Position numbers and translations under genes: made by a program | Shown here: in pieces, positions 1 through 9,088 of the stretch | Layout of the letters: every line of letters begins with the position of its first letter | How positions within the stretch are numbered: position 1 is the first letter of the stretch | The notes under the pieces: model-generated | Told to the model about the DNA's origin: nothing | Databases searched by the model: none | Seen by the model: the letters and a program-made list of their open reading frames with translations, nothing else | Assembly (NCBI GenBank): GCA_029555965.1 | Contig: JAKQHY010000035.1 | Location: forward strand, 1-64,000 | Source of the DNA: Chloroflexota bacterium | GTDB lineage: Bacteria; Chloroflexota; Anaerolineae; B4-G1; SLSP01 | Length of the DNA: 64,000 nt | Reading direction: 5' to 3'

Positions 1-1083
1 TTCGATTACGAACGCGCGCGTTGGCCGGGCACGGCGACGCTCGCCGAGGAGCGCGCCGCGCTGGAAGCGCAGATCGCCGCGCGCCCGGCGCAGTTGTGGG
101 AAAATTTCACGCCGCAGGGCGCGGCGGAAGTGCGCTTCACCTTGACGCCGCCGGAAGGCGGGCGGGTGTACGTCAACGGGACGCCCTTGCCGGATGCGGA
201 TTGGAGCGGGCAATATCCTCTTGGCGCGGCGCTGGACGTGATCGCTGTGCCCGCGCCGGGTTACGCGCTCACGCCGGGGCCGGCGCAACGCCCCCTGGCC
301 GTGAATGGGGACGTGGTTTACGAGGCGCACTTCATCCCGGCGCAGATAGTCTCAATAGTGGATAGCGTCATCATCAACGAAGTCTGGATCAACGACAACG
401 GCACGCGCTACGCCGGCGTTGCGTATCGGCCCATCACGGGGGATTGGGTGGAATTGCTCGTCGGCTGCCCCGGCCCGGTGGATGTACGCGGCTGGCGGCT
501 CACCGGCAACGCGACGAAGGCCGCCACGGGCGCCGGATCGGTCATCTTCCCCCAGCTTGACGCGCTGGCGGCCGTGCCGGGCGGCACGGTCATTCTCATT
601 CTGACGACCGAAAACGACGCCAACGCGGAGAACTTCCCCGCCGACGATCTGGACGCGCGCGACGGGCGGCTCATCTTCTATGTGGGCAACGGGAATCTGG
701 ACGTGACGACCGATCCGGGCTTCGGGCTGCGCCTGCACGACGATGCGCTCGCGCTGCTGGCTCCCGGCCCTACGGCGGATTTCGGCGACGACGTGGGCGT
801 GGACTTCGTGGCCGAGGGGCGCGAGGTCACGCCGCACACCTTCGGCATCCTCGCCGACGGCGTGACGTGGGACGCGCCCTTCCGCGCGCTGGGCCGCGAC
901 GATGGCGCAGCCTTCGTGGGGCGCGGGCGCAATGATGCGTTGCACGATTGGGCCGAGGACCCGTCGGCGTGCCTTTCCGGCGACGCGCTGTGCGCAGACG
1001 CCGCCAACGTCGTCACGCCGGGCGCGCTCAATCCGGGGCAGTGGGGGCTGCGGGTACGGTGCCGCTTCACGCAGAAACCATGA
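1..1083 (+). CDS. CotH-kinase/lamin-tail-domain secreted protein, C-terminal part (5' end outside window)
   Basis: Frame 1 is open from base 1 (FDYERARWPGTATLAEERAALEAQ...) and joins ORF 94..1083; 'IINEVWI...WVELLV...GWRLTGN' resembles a lamin-tail domain. Confidence 0.65.
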   Translation, partial: FDYERARWPGTATLAEERAALEAQIAARPAQLWENFTPQGAAEVRFTLTPPEGGRVYVNGTPLPDADWSGQYPLGAALDVIAVPAPGYALTPGPAQRPLAVNGDVVYEAHFIPAQIVSIVDSVIINEVWINDNGTRYAGVAYRPITGDWVELLVGCPGPVDVRGWRLTGNATKAATGAGSVIFPQLDALAAVPGGTVILILTTENDANAENFPADDLDARDGRLIFYVGNGNLDVTTDPGFGLRLHDDALALLAPGPTADFGDDVGVDFVAEGREVTPHTFGILADGVTWDAPFRALGRDDGAAFVGRGRNDALHDWAEDPSACLSGDALCADAANVVTPGALNPGQWGLRVRCRFTQKP

Positions 1084-1105
1084 CCCTTAGAGCACCCCTT
1101 TTTTA

Positions 1106-1182
1106 TCAGCAGATTTAGCAGATTAAGCAGATTTCAGAGCTGTCTATCGCATGGAATCTGCTAAATCCGCTTAATCTGCTGA
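1106..1182. repeat. Imperfect intergenic inverted repeat with 9-bp periodicity (GCAGATTTA-type units)
   Basis: TCAGCAGATTTAGCAGATTAAGCAGATT pairs with AATCTGCTAAATCCGCTTAATCTGCTGA (25/28 matches). Confidence 0.8.
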
Positions 1183-1191
1183 CAGATCAAC

Positions 1192-1222
1192 ACAGCCCCG
1201 GAAGATTGACTTCTGGGGCTGT
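1192..1222 (-). terminator. Putative hairpin terminator downstream of zinc-ribbon gene
   Basis: ACAGCCCCGGAAG-attga-CTTCTGGGGCTGT; weak T-tract. Confidence 0.4.
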
Positions 1223-1243
1223 TGTTGATTACCTAACGGTGTG

Positions 1244-1885
1244 TTACTCTTGCTTCGTGCCGCACTCCGGGCAGAACTTGGCCTTGTCAGCCAGCGCCGC
1301 GCCGCACTCAATGCAGAAACGTTTCTCCTCGACGCGCGCGCCGCACTCCGGGCAGAACTTCGCGCCCGCCTTGAGCGACGCGCCGCACTTGGGGCAGGAC
1401 GCGCGCTTATCGTCGCCCTCAACGTACTGATCCACCTTGTACTGACGCTCGCGCACCTTCTCCACGGCCTGCTCGGAGATGGCCTCGGCCTGGGCGGACG
1501 CCACGCGCACGCCCACATCCGGCGCGCAGTTGTGACAGAGGCCGCGATCTTCGTTCCAGCAACGATCCCGGCAGACCCAGGCGTTGCAATTGGGGCATTG
1601 GACAAACAGATGCCGCACTTCCTGCGCCGCCTCGCCAAACGCCTTGTCGTGCGCGCGCTCCCACGTGGCCGATTGGACGCGGTTGCTCAGATCGGCGGCT
1701 TTGCCAAAGACGCCGCCCAACAGACTGCTGGCCGTATCAAGCGCCTGCGTCACCACTCCCGTGGCCGACGCCTGGAACTTGGAACGATAGCCGTTCCCGC
1801 ACCGCTCGCAGTGGAATTCCCACTGGAACCCCTGCCCGGTGCTCAAATCCGAATAGTTACGGGTGAATTCAATAAACTCTGGCAT
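1244..1885 (-). CDS. Zinc-ribbon domain protein (multiple CxxC pairs)
   Basis: CERCGNGY, CPNCNAWVCRDRC, CPKCGASLKAGAKFCPECGARVEEKRFCIECGAALADKAKFCPECGTK. Confidence 0.85.
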   Translation of the reverse strand: MPEFIEFTRNYSDLSTGQGFQWEFHCERCGNGYRSKFQASATGVVTQALDTASSLLGGVFGKAADLSNRVQSATWERAHDKAFGEAAQEVRHLFVQCPNCNAWVCRDRCWNEDRGLCHNCAPDVGVRVASAQAEAISEQAVEKVRERQYKVDQYVEGDDKRASCPKCGASLKAGAKFCPECGARVEEKRFCIECGAALADKAKFCPECGTKQE

Positions 1886-2253
1886 AGGACTTCTTTGATA
1901 TACTCCTTTTTTAGAATCGCCTAACTGACCGCAAGGCCTGTGTATTCGCGTTTATAAGGCGCATAATTTGAACTTCTCCATCTTCAGCAATCAAAGTTTT
2001 TGACGATCTCGTGAAATCTATCCCTGGGCGACATTTTAGGCGCCCATTTCAGTCATTATATCCTTTTTCAACAAACTGCGAAGAGAGTCTATCGCACACT
2101 ATCACCGATCACAACGATCAGCATAAACCGCCGCGCGGTTGCGGGGAAAGTCCTTTCGCCAACGACCTACCCGAAAGCGTGTTGCACCGCCGCGAGCACG
2201 CGCGCAAACGCGATCGGGTTAATGCAACAGTAGCGCGCTCTCGCTTATCATCA

Positions 2254-3249
2254 CTAACTTTTGTTTCCCGGCACGAGTTCTCCGCTGTTTATGTATAGCC
2301 ACCATTCATTGTCACTGTCATCGAATAGCAACACCCGTTCCGGTTCCGACCACGCGATAGTCCTCAGTAAGCGAGTGTCTTCACTGAGCACCGTTGTTTG
2401 TGATAGTGTCGCTACGTCAACCTTGATGATGGAAAACATCAAGTCCCCACTGCACGCGCCAATTTCTGCGGTCATAAGCAGGGAATTGCTGTCTGGCGAC
2501 CAAATCAAGTTCGACTTGTACACAAGAAGGTCTGGATACTGAGCATCAATATCAAATCCAATTTGACGTTCAGCACCCGACGCCATATCCCGCAATACCA
2601 GTCCGCCCTGAGAGTAGGCCAGGTATGCCAGGACTTTTTCATCTGGCGATACCGCCAGCCAGTACCCTACTTCTTGAGTGACTTGCCCAACTTCACCTGT
2701 GTCCAGGTTAATGCGCCATAAATCTGAACCGCGAAAGTTTTGCGCAGTAAAACATCCGTCGCCGCTATACTGATGGGAAAAGTAAAGATGGTTGGTACCC
2801 CAGTGCAATGGGATAGGCCAGTGATACGCTAAACCGTCCTGTTGAATCTTGTCTTCCGCAGTCCATCCAATAGTAGCATCTTTGGTATTTGTCACAATAA
2901 GAACTTGCTGAATGTCTGACTCTGAAAGCCATCTTTGTAACACGGATGCTGTCCATCTTCCATCTGTGGATGTATAAGAATCCTGCAATTTAAGGGGTGG
3001 AAGAGGCGTTGCTATTAATGTTGTTGGCGTTGCGGTTGGTATATTCAACGGAGTAGTCGTTGGTTGTATAGAGGGACTTGGCGTATGTATGACTACACTT
3101 GTAGCCGTTGGTTGTACAGTGGGTTCTGGCGTGGGTATAACCTCACTTGTAACCGTTGGCAAAGGTGGTGGCGTTGTATTGGCAACACAGCCGCCACAAA
3201 GAGAGAACAAGCAAAAAAAATATAACAAAAGTCTTTTTTGTACATACAA
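2254..3249 (-). CDS. Lipoprotein with Pro/Thr-rich linker and TolB/WD40-like beta-propeller repeats
   Basis: Signal/lipobox-like N-terminus (LFSLCGGC), PT-rich linker, 'WRINLDTGEVGQVT...LAVSPDEKVLAYLAY', 'WSPDSNSLLMT'. Confidence 0.7.
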   Translation of the reverse strand: MYVQKRLLLYFFCLFSLCGGCVANTTPPPLPTVTSEVIPTPEPTVQPTATSVVIHTPSPSIQPTTTPLNIPTATPTTLIATPLPPLKLQDSYTSTDGRWTASVLQRWLSESDIQQVLIVTNTKDATIGWTAEDKIQQDGLAYHWPIPLHWGTNHLYFSHQYSGDGCFTAQNFRGSDLWRINLDTGEVGQVTQEVGYWLAVSPDEKVLAYLAYSQGGLVLRDMASGAERQIGFDIDAQYPDLLVYKSNLIWSPDSNSLLMTAEIGACSGDLMFSIIKVDVATLSQTTVLSEDTRLLRTIAWSEPERVLLFDDSDNEWWLYINSGELVPGNKS

Positions 3250-3299
3250 TTATCCTTAAGTCATTACGCGCTAACATGTATTTATAGATTACAACCAGC

Positions 3300-3815
3300 T
3301 CAAAGCTCTAATCCCGTCTGCTCATCCTCAAACACAAACTTCGTCGGATCCTCCGCGAAACGGGTCCAGGCCAGTGCCATAGACGGGGTGATGGCAAAAA
3401 TCCCGTCCTCATCCCACTGCGTTGGCTCCGGCGCGTAGCCTATCGCCGCATACTTAGCTTTGTAGCCTTGCGACAACTTCACGCCCAATTCCGGCGCGGG
3501 ATGTTGCACCAACTCGACGACGCCCTCCACAATCACGACATCGTCGCCGCTTTCCAGATGAAGAGAGACGTGAGCGTTCTCGGCAATGTTGCGGGCGTGG
3601 CGGGTCTTGGCGCTGCCGTCAAAATAGAGCTTATCATCCACCCACACGCCCCACTTGGGGATGACGTGAGGCCGCCCGTCGGGACGCACCGAACAAAGCC
3701 AATAGTTTTTGGCATCCGTCAATCGCTGTACCACGTGCGCCCACGTCAATAGGGCGGTCGGATGCTCTACATAGCCCGGTGGAAAAAACGGACGCATGAC
3801 TTTGGGTTCTCTCAT
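3300..3815 (-). CDS. Pyridoxamine 5'-phosphate oxidase-like / F420-type split beta-barrel protein
   Basis: 'YWLCSVRPDGRPHVIPKWGVWVDDKLYFDGSAKTRHARNIAENAHVSLHLESG'. Confidence 0.8.
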   Translation of the reverse strand: MREPKVMRPFFPPGYVEHPTALLTWAHVVQRLTDAKNYWLCSVRPDGRPHVIPKWGVWVDDKLYFDGSAKTRHARNIAENAHVSLHLESGDDVVIVEGVVELVQHPAPELGVKLSQGYKAKYAAIGYAPEPTQWDEDGIFAITPSMALAWTRFAEDPTKFVFEDEQTGLEL

Positions 3816-3889
3816 CGTCGCACCTCCTGCTTTGCACCTGCTCCCATTATAAATCCTTCTGTCAAATTGCGAATTTGTAACTTCTCTGT

Positions 3890-3943
3890 GGCGGGCGTAC
3901 GCCCGCCAACGAAAAATATCCCTTTCTTTGCGGCTTTAGCCGC
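3890..3943. repeat. Two adjacent intergenic palindromes
   Basis: GGCGGGCGTACGCCCGCC (3890-3907) and GCGGC-TTTA-GCCGC (3930-3943). Confidence 0.7.
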
Positions 3944-3964
3944 GCTTCTACCGAGGACGGGCCG

Positions 3965-5347
3965 TTAGCCCCGGGCGCCAGACTCGCCCAACAAGGTCAT
4001 AAAGTGGACGAGCGTTTCCAGCCCTTTGGCAAAGTTGGGCAGGTGAAATTTCTCGTTGGGGGAATGGAGGCGGTCGTCCGGCAGGCCGAAACCCATCAAC
4101 ACCGTGTCAATGCCCAATTCCTTCTGGAAGGTAGCGACAACGGGGATGGAGCCGCCCTCGCGCATCAGCACCGGCGCGACGCCAAACGCGCGGCGGTAAG
4201 CCTCGCGGGCTGCCAGCATTGCCGGGCTGTCGCGGCGGACGATGGCGCCGTTGCCGCCGTGCAAGTCGCGCACTTCCACGGTGACGGACGGCGGCGCGAT
4301 CTGCTGGAAGTAAGCGGTAATCAGGCGGGTGATCTCCGCCGGGTCTTGATCGGCGACGAGGCGCATGGAGAGCTTGGCAAAAGCCTGGCTGGGCAGCACC
4401 GTCTTGGCGCCGCGCTCGATGTAGCCGCCCCAGATGCCGTTCACGTCCAGGGTGGGCCGCGCCGTGGTGCGCTCGACCACCGTGTAATCCGATTCGCCCC
4501 ACGCCGCCCTGACGCCGGCCTCCGCCAGCCAGTCGTCGTGCGAGAAAGGAACCCTGGCCAGCTCGGCGCGCTCCGCGTCATCCAACGAGCGCACCTTGTC
4601 GTAGAAGCCAGGGATCAAGATATGTCCATCCTCGTCCTGTAGCTGCGCGATCATCCGACACAGTACGTTGAGGGGATTGTTAACTGCGCCGCCGTAGATG
4701 CCCGAGTGGAGGTCGTGATCCGGGCCGGTGACGGCGACCTCGACGTAAGCCAGGCCGCGCAAGGCGTAAACCAGCGCGGGCATGTCCTTGCCGAGGATGT
4801 GCGAATCGGAAATCACGGCCACGTCCGCCGCCAGAAGATCGGTGTGCGCCCGGATGAAGGGATCGAGGTGCGGGCTGCCGATTTCTTCTTCGCCCTCGAA
4901 GAGGCACTTGAGGTTGACCGGCGGCGTGCCGGCGGTCGCGTGGAACGCCTCAGCAACTTTAACGTAGAGGAAAGCCTGCCCCTTATCGTCGGACGCGCCC
5001 CGCGCATAGAGGTCGTCGCCGATGACGGTTGGCTTGAAGGGCGGCGTGCGCCACAAGTCGAGCGGATCGGCCGGCTGCACATCGTAGTGGCCGTACACCA
5101 GGACGGTGGGGGCTTCCGGGCCGGCGGCCAACCATTCGGCGTAGACGACGGGATGACCGTCCGTCGGCATGATGTCGGCGCGCGGGAATCCGGCGGACAG
5201 CAGTTGCTCCCGCAGCCAGCCGGCGGCGCGCACCATGTCCGGCTGATGTTCTGGGCGGGTGCTGATGCTAGGGATGGATAGGAAAGTTTTTAATTCGGTG
5301 AGAAATCTGGGGTAATTGGCGTGAATGTACGCTAAGGTTGACATCAT
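3965..5347 (-). CDS. M20/M25/M40 family dipeptidase
   Basis: 'VLVYGHYDVQPADPLDLW', 'YARGASDDKGQ', 'FEGEEEIGSPHL', 'REGGSIPVVATFQ'. Confidence 0.92.
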   Translation of the reverse strand: MMSTLAYIHANYPRFLTELKTFLSIPSISTRPEHQPDMVRAAGWLREQLLSAGFPRADIMPTDGHPVVYAEWLAAGPEAPTVLVYGHYDVQPADPLDLWRTPPFKPTVIGDDLYARGASDDKGQAFLYVKVAEAFHATAGTPPVNLKCLFEGEEEIGSPHLDPFIRAHTDLLAADVAVISDSHILGKDMPALVYALRGLAYVEVAVTGPDHDLHSGIYGGAVNNPLNVLCRMIAQLQDEDGHILIPGFYDKVRSLDDAERAELARVPFSHDDWLAEAGVRAAWGESDYTVVERTTARPTLDVNGIWGGYIERGAKTVLPSQAFAKLSMRLVADQDPAEITRLITAYFQQIAPPSVTVEVRDLHGGNGAIVRRDSPAMLAAREAYRRAFGVAPVLMREGGSIPVVATFQKELGIDTVLMGFGLPDDRLHSPNEKFHLPNFAKGLETLVHFMTLLGESGARG

Positions 5348-5395
5348 ATCCTCCTCGGGAAATAACAGGATTTACGGAATGGTAGGATCAAAAAA

Positions 5396-5422
5396 TCCGT
5401 TTCAATCCGTTGAATCCGTTGA
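5396..5422. repeat. Half-copy of the CGGATT-type 9-bp-period intergenic repeat
   Basis: TCCGTTTCAATCCGTTGAATCCGTTGA; closely matches one arm of the 10078-10134 hairpin. Confidence 0.6.
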
Positions 5423-5453
5423 CAAATTTTCATTATGGAGACTGTATCAGTAG

Positions 5454-6119
5454 TTACACGGCGGGCGCAATGCAGTCCGGCGTGTCGTTCATCGGGCTGT
5501 TGACCAGGCGGGAAACGGCGTAGGCGGTCATCGGCTCGGCGGGATAAGGTTTGAGCAGGGTGTTTAAGGCGAAGGGCGGCGTCGCCGGGTTGAGCCATTG
5601 CGCATAGGCCTCCGGCGGCAGAATCACCGGCATCCGGTCGTGAATGGGGGCGACGAGCGCGTTGGGGCGGGTGGTGATGATGGTGCAGGAATGGGTGAGC
5701 GACTCCTGCGGCCCCCAGGTTTCCCACAGACCGGCAAAGGCAAAGGGCTGGCCCGACGCCATGCGGATGTACATCGGCGTCTTGGTCTTGCCGTCGGCCT
5801 CCGCGCGCCATTCGTAGAAGCCATCGGCCAACACCAGGCAGCGGCGCTGCTTGAAGGCCGCGCTGAACGCCGGTTTGTTCGCCACCGTCTCGGCCCGCGC
5901 GTTGAAGAGGGTATTGCCCACGTCGGCCTCTTTGGCCCAGAAGGGGATCAATCCCCAGCGGAAGAAAGCCACCTGGTGGTCGCCCGTGTTGGGCACGACG
6001 GCCACGGGCTGCGTCGGCGCGATGTTGTAGCGGGGAGACATCTCCTGGGGGAAGATGAAGTCGGGCCACGCTTCTTGTAAGTCCGATAAAGACAACCACA
6101 GCGAAAAACGTCCACACAT
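5454..6119 (-). CDS. SOS response-associated peptidase (SRAP/YedK/HMCES family); start placed at MCGRF
   Basis: MCGRFSLW N-terminus (Cys2 nucleophile), 'RYNIAPTQPVAVV', 'ARAETV', 'RCLVLADGFYEW'; the ORF track start at 6134 adds 5 residues. Confidence 0.93.
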   Translation of the reverse strand: MCGRFSLWLSLSDLQEAWPDFIFPQEMSPRYNIAPTQPVAVVPNTGDHQVAFFRWGLIPFWAKEADVGNTLFNARAETVANKPAFSAAFKQRRCLVLADGFYEWRAEADGKTKTPMYIRMASGQPFAFAGLWETWGPQESLTHSCTIITTRPNALVAPIHDRMPVILPPEAYAQWLNPATPPFALNTLLKPYPAEPMTAYAVSRLVNSPMNDTPDCIAPAV

Positions 6120-6193
6120 AAGCGCACTCCTCAAAAGATAGCAGGATTAACAGAATGTTAGGATTAAAAACTCCGGTTTCTGACCACAGTGGT

Positions 6194-6224
6194 AAAAATC
6201 GCGCCGGAGTAGAGTCTCCGGCGC
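6194..6224 (-). terminator. Rho-independent terminator of LysM/M23 peptidase gene
   Basis: GCGCCGGAG-N6-CTCCGGCGC followed on the minus strand by GATTTTT. Confidence 0.8.
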
Positions 6225-6251
6225 AGGGTGATTAGAGGGCTTCAGCAATGG

Positions 6252-7574
6252 TTATTGCGGTTCGGCGACTTCAAACGGCACAGCCACGGGAAGTACCGAC
6301 AACGCCGTCAGGTCAGCTTGCGCCCAGGTATCGGCGGCCAACCACTGTTTACCGTCCACAGAGACGCCGTTCACCCACACTTCCCAATGCAAGTGGGAGC
6401 CGGTGGAAAGGCCGGTGTTCCCAACTTTGCCGATAACGTCGCCGCGCTGCACGTGTTGCCCCACCTTCACGTTGCTCTGGGAAAGGTGCCAGTAGCCTGT
6501 CACCAGGCCCCAGCCGTGGTCAATGAGGATGGCGTTGCCGCGCGCTTCCAGTTTCTCGGTCAGCAGCACGACGCCGCCGGCCGGCGCCACCACCGATAAC
6601 CCCGTCCACGCCCGGTAGTCCACGCCGGAATGGTAGCCGTTCACCAGCCCGCCGTAGGAACGGCGATCCCCGTAATCCGCCGAAACGGACACTTTTTGGG
6701 GCAGGGGAAAATCCAGGGGGAACTGCCATTGGCGTTCCGGGGTGCGGATGACCCGCCAGTTCGCCAGATAATCTATTTCGCCCTGCATCAGGGCTGCATC
6801 CATCAACTTATTGAGCGCGGCCGGTGGGTTGATCACCTGATAGCCATAGCGCCCGGCAGCTACTTTCAGGGGAACTCTTAAGAACGTTTCCAGGCCATCC
6901 GTGATCAACCGCACCACGATTTCATAGTCGCCGGCGTCGCTCAAAGCGGAAACGCCCAGCAGGACGTACAGGTGCGTGCCATCGTCCGTATAGCACGGCT
7001 CGGTCTGGCCCAGGTAGGTAGCCTCGCACGAGGCCGGCTCCGCCGTTTCCAGGGATAAGAGCGCGGTTTTGCCCCGCACGAGGGGTTGCGGCGTCAGGGA
7101 CAGATTCACCAGAGGATAAGGAAAGCAATTTTGCATCTCGGCGCCGGGTAACAGAACTGCGCCGCCCACATGGAGTGGGTCAGGGTTGTAGCGAATGACT
7201 TCCCAGAGAGCGCGCCCGGTCTGCACGGCCAGCGACAGCCGCGTATCCTGGGCGTGAGCGGCCAACACCGTCTGTGGGCGGGTCGGCAACGGCATGGTCA
7301 CGGCCATTCCGGCAGATAATTGTGTGGGATTCAGAAGGTGATTGTGTTGGGCCACAGCCTCCCACGACATCCCACTGCGCTGTACCAGGCAGGCAAACGT
7401 TTCCGCGGGTTGCAGAACGTGGGTCTTCCAGTCAACCGCAACCACAGGTGAAGCAGCGATAGCGACCGTCTGCGCACCGCCCCGGGCAGGCGGGGCAGGC
7501 TCTTGAGCGAAGGCCGGTAAAACGGGACTTAACACACCATACAAAAGCAAGATGATCAGAAGTCTACGCAGCAT
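6252..7574 (-). CDS. LysM-containing M23 family metallopeptidase (secreted)
   Basis: Signal peptide; 'YHSGVDYRAWTGLSVVAPAGGVVLLTEKLEARGNAILIDHG...HLHWEVWVNG'; LysM-like N-terminal region. Confidence 0.9.
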   Translation of the reverse strand: MLRRLLIILLLYGVLSPVLPAFAQEPAPPARGGAQTVAIAASPVVAVDWKTHVLQPAETFACLVQRSGMSWEAVAQHNHLLNPTQLSAGMAVTMPLPTRPQTVLAAHAQDTRLSLAVQTGRALWEVIRYNPDPLHVGGAVLLPGAEMQNCFPYPLVNLSLTPQPLVRGKTALLSLETAEPASCEATYLGQTEPCYTDDGTHLYVLLGVSALSDAGDYEIVVRLITDGLETFLRVPLKVAAGRYGYQVINPPAALNKLMDAALMQGEIDYLANWRVIRTPERQWQFPLDFPLPQKVSVSADYGDRRSYGGLVNGYHSGVDYRAWTGLSVVAPAGGVVLLTEKLEARGNAILIDHGWGLVTGYWHLSQSNVKVGQHVQRGDVIGKVGNTGLSTGSHLHWEVWVNGVSVDGKQWLAADTWAQADLTALSVLPVAVPFEVAEPQ

Positions 7575-7689
7575 AAGACCCTTCAGGAAGTTGGCTTAAG
7601 GATACAAGTTCAAATTCTAACTTACCGCATCAAAACTCTATGATAAGCCTAAAAAACAAAATGTCAAAAGAAATTCCCAATAATCACGG

Positions 7690-8175
7690 CTAAATCACCC
7701 GCCCTTCCTGGGTGGCGCGCTGGTCGGCCATACTACCAGAAAGGATACCGAGCAGTAAGCCGATAAGCCCCCCCACCAAAAACAGCGGGATCGGGCTGAT
7801 CATTAAAAAGCCTGCCATAGCGCCCAAAACAATACCGATGACGAGGCCATACAACGCCCCTTTGCGCGCATAGTAGTTGGGCGGAGCGAGACGATAATGT
7901 TTTACAAAATACTCACTCATTTCCGCCAGCATTTTCCGGTGGTATTGCCGCTGCGCTTTTGAACCGGGCAGCTCGCCCATTTCTTCCTGCAAGCGGTTCA
8001 GGGTGTGCTGGAAGCCACGGCAGGTCTCGGAACGGTCGGAGCCGTCGCGCACCCGCCGCGCCAGGCGCAGGATGAAGTCTATCTGATATTGCGCCTGCTG
8101 TTTGTCGCTAAATTGGGACTTACGCTCCTCGATGGCGCGCGTGAAGTGGGTATACCACAGATCGTCTTTGTACAT
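7690..8175 (-). CDS. Small membrane protein of unknown function (two C-terminal TM helices)
   Basis: MYKDDLWYTHFTRAIEERKSQF...GLVIGIVLGAMAGFLMISPIPLFLVGGLIGLLLGIL; start moved to 8175. Confidence 0.6.
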   Translation of the reverse strand: MYKDDLWYTHFTRAIEERKSQFSDKQQAQYQIDFILRLARRVRDGSDRSETCRGFQHTLNRLQEEMGELPGSKAQRQYHRKMLAEMSEYFVKHYRLAPPNYYARKGALYGLVIGIVLGAMAGFLMISPIPLFLVGGLIGLLLGILSGSMADQRATQEGRVI

Positions 8176-8223
8176 TCCGCCTCCAGAGCCGGTCGCCAGA
8201 TTCAACGACAGCGTCGCCCCAAA

Positions 8224-8251
8224 AATCTGCTTACTCCGCTAAATCCGCTGA
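8224..8251. repeat. Half-copy of the intergenic 9-bp-period repeat (GCAGATT/GCGGATT type)
   Basis: AATCTGCTTACTCCGCTAAATCCGCTGA, similar to the right arm of the 1106-1182 element. Confidence 0.55.
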
Positions 8252-8339
8252 CGAAAAAGGGAATTTTGACGCGTGTATAGTATAGCATGACTTTCTTTGA
8301 GAATAAACCAGAAAAAGTATATAAAAAAGATAATATCCC

Positions 8340-8367
8340 TTGACGGCAGCATGGGGTATGCTATAAT
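8340..8367 (+). promoter_or_regulatory. Sigma70-like promoter upstream of the PDO/TrxB operon
   Basis: TTGACG (8340-8345), 16-bp spacer, TATAAT (8362-8367). Confidence 0.6.
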
Positions 8368-8429
8368 AATGTTGATTGATGGCTTTTTTAAGAAAACCAT
8401 CATAAAAATTACTTAAGGGGGTTTGAGAC

Positions 8430-9071
8430 ATGGCATTGCTTAATAATGAAATCGTTCAGCAGGTTCAGCAACGGTTGGCCGATCTACCCGATCCGGTAAA
8501 ACTGATGGTTTTCACTTCACCAGACCATTGCGACTACTGCAAGGAAATCGTGCAGTTGGCCGAAGAGGTTGCCGCCACCTCCGATAAACTCACGGCGGAA
8601 GTCTACGACATTCGGCAAGCGCCGGAACAAGCCCAAGCCCTGAACATCACCATGGCCCCAGTGATTGCGATGGTTGGCGCAAAGGACTATGGGCTGCGTT
8701 ACTACGGCATCCCGTCCGGCCACGAGTTTTCGACGTTGCTGGCTGGCATTGAGCGCGCCAGCTACGGCAAACCCGACCTGGATGAGCAGACGAAGACCTA
8801 CCTGGCCAGTCTTAGCCAGCCGGTGACGCTGCAAGTCTTCGTCACCCCCACCTGCCCCTACTGCCCGCGCGGCGCGATTCTGGCCTACGATATGGCCGTC
8901 GCCAGCGACAAGGTTGTCGCCGAAGTGGTGGAGTCTATGGAGTTCCAGGATTTGGCGATGCAATTCAACGTGATGGGCGTGCCGCTCACCGTCATCAACG
9001 GCAAAGAGCGCATCGAGGGCGCCGCGCCGCCGCCAATGGTGGTGGATGCTATCAAGAAGGTCCTGGCCTGA
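8430..9071 (+). CDS. Protein disulfide oxidoreductase (tandem thioredoxin-fold, glutaredoxin-like PDO)
   Basis: Two redox motifs: CDYC (N-half) and CPYC (C-half). Confidence 0.88.
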   Translation: MALLNNEIVQQVQQRLADLPDPVKLMVFTSPDHCDYCKEIVQLAEEVAATSDKLTAEVYDIRQAPEQAQALNITMAPVIAMVGAKDYGLRYYGIPSGHEFSTLLAGIERASYGKPDLDEQTKTYLASLSQPVTLQVFVTPTCPYCPRGAILAYDMAVASDKVVAEVVESMEFQDLAMQFNVMGVPLTVINGKERIEGAAPPPMVVDAIKKVLA

Positions 9072-9088
9072 GATCGTGGGGAGCACCT

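Noticed and set aside
2011-2298. 95-aa plus-strand ORF in the 1.9-2.25 kb gap
   Set aside because: No family similarity, unconvincing start context, overlaps the end of the minus-strand lipoprotein gene
4004-5281. Plus-strand ORFs (212 aa and 191 aa) opposite the M20 dipeptidase
   Set aside because: Antisense shadow ORFs; M20 metal-binding motifs are on the minus strand
5344-6117. 257-aa ORF overlapping the SRAP gene in another frame
   Set aside because: No recognisable motif; the alternative frame 5454..6119 has the diagnostic MCGRF and active-site motifs
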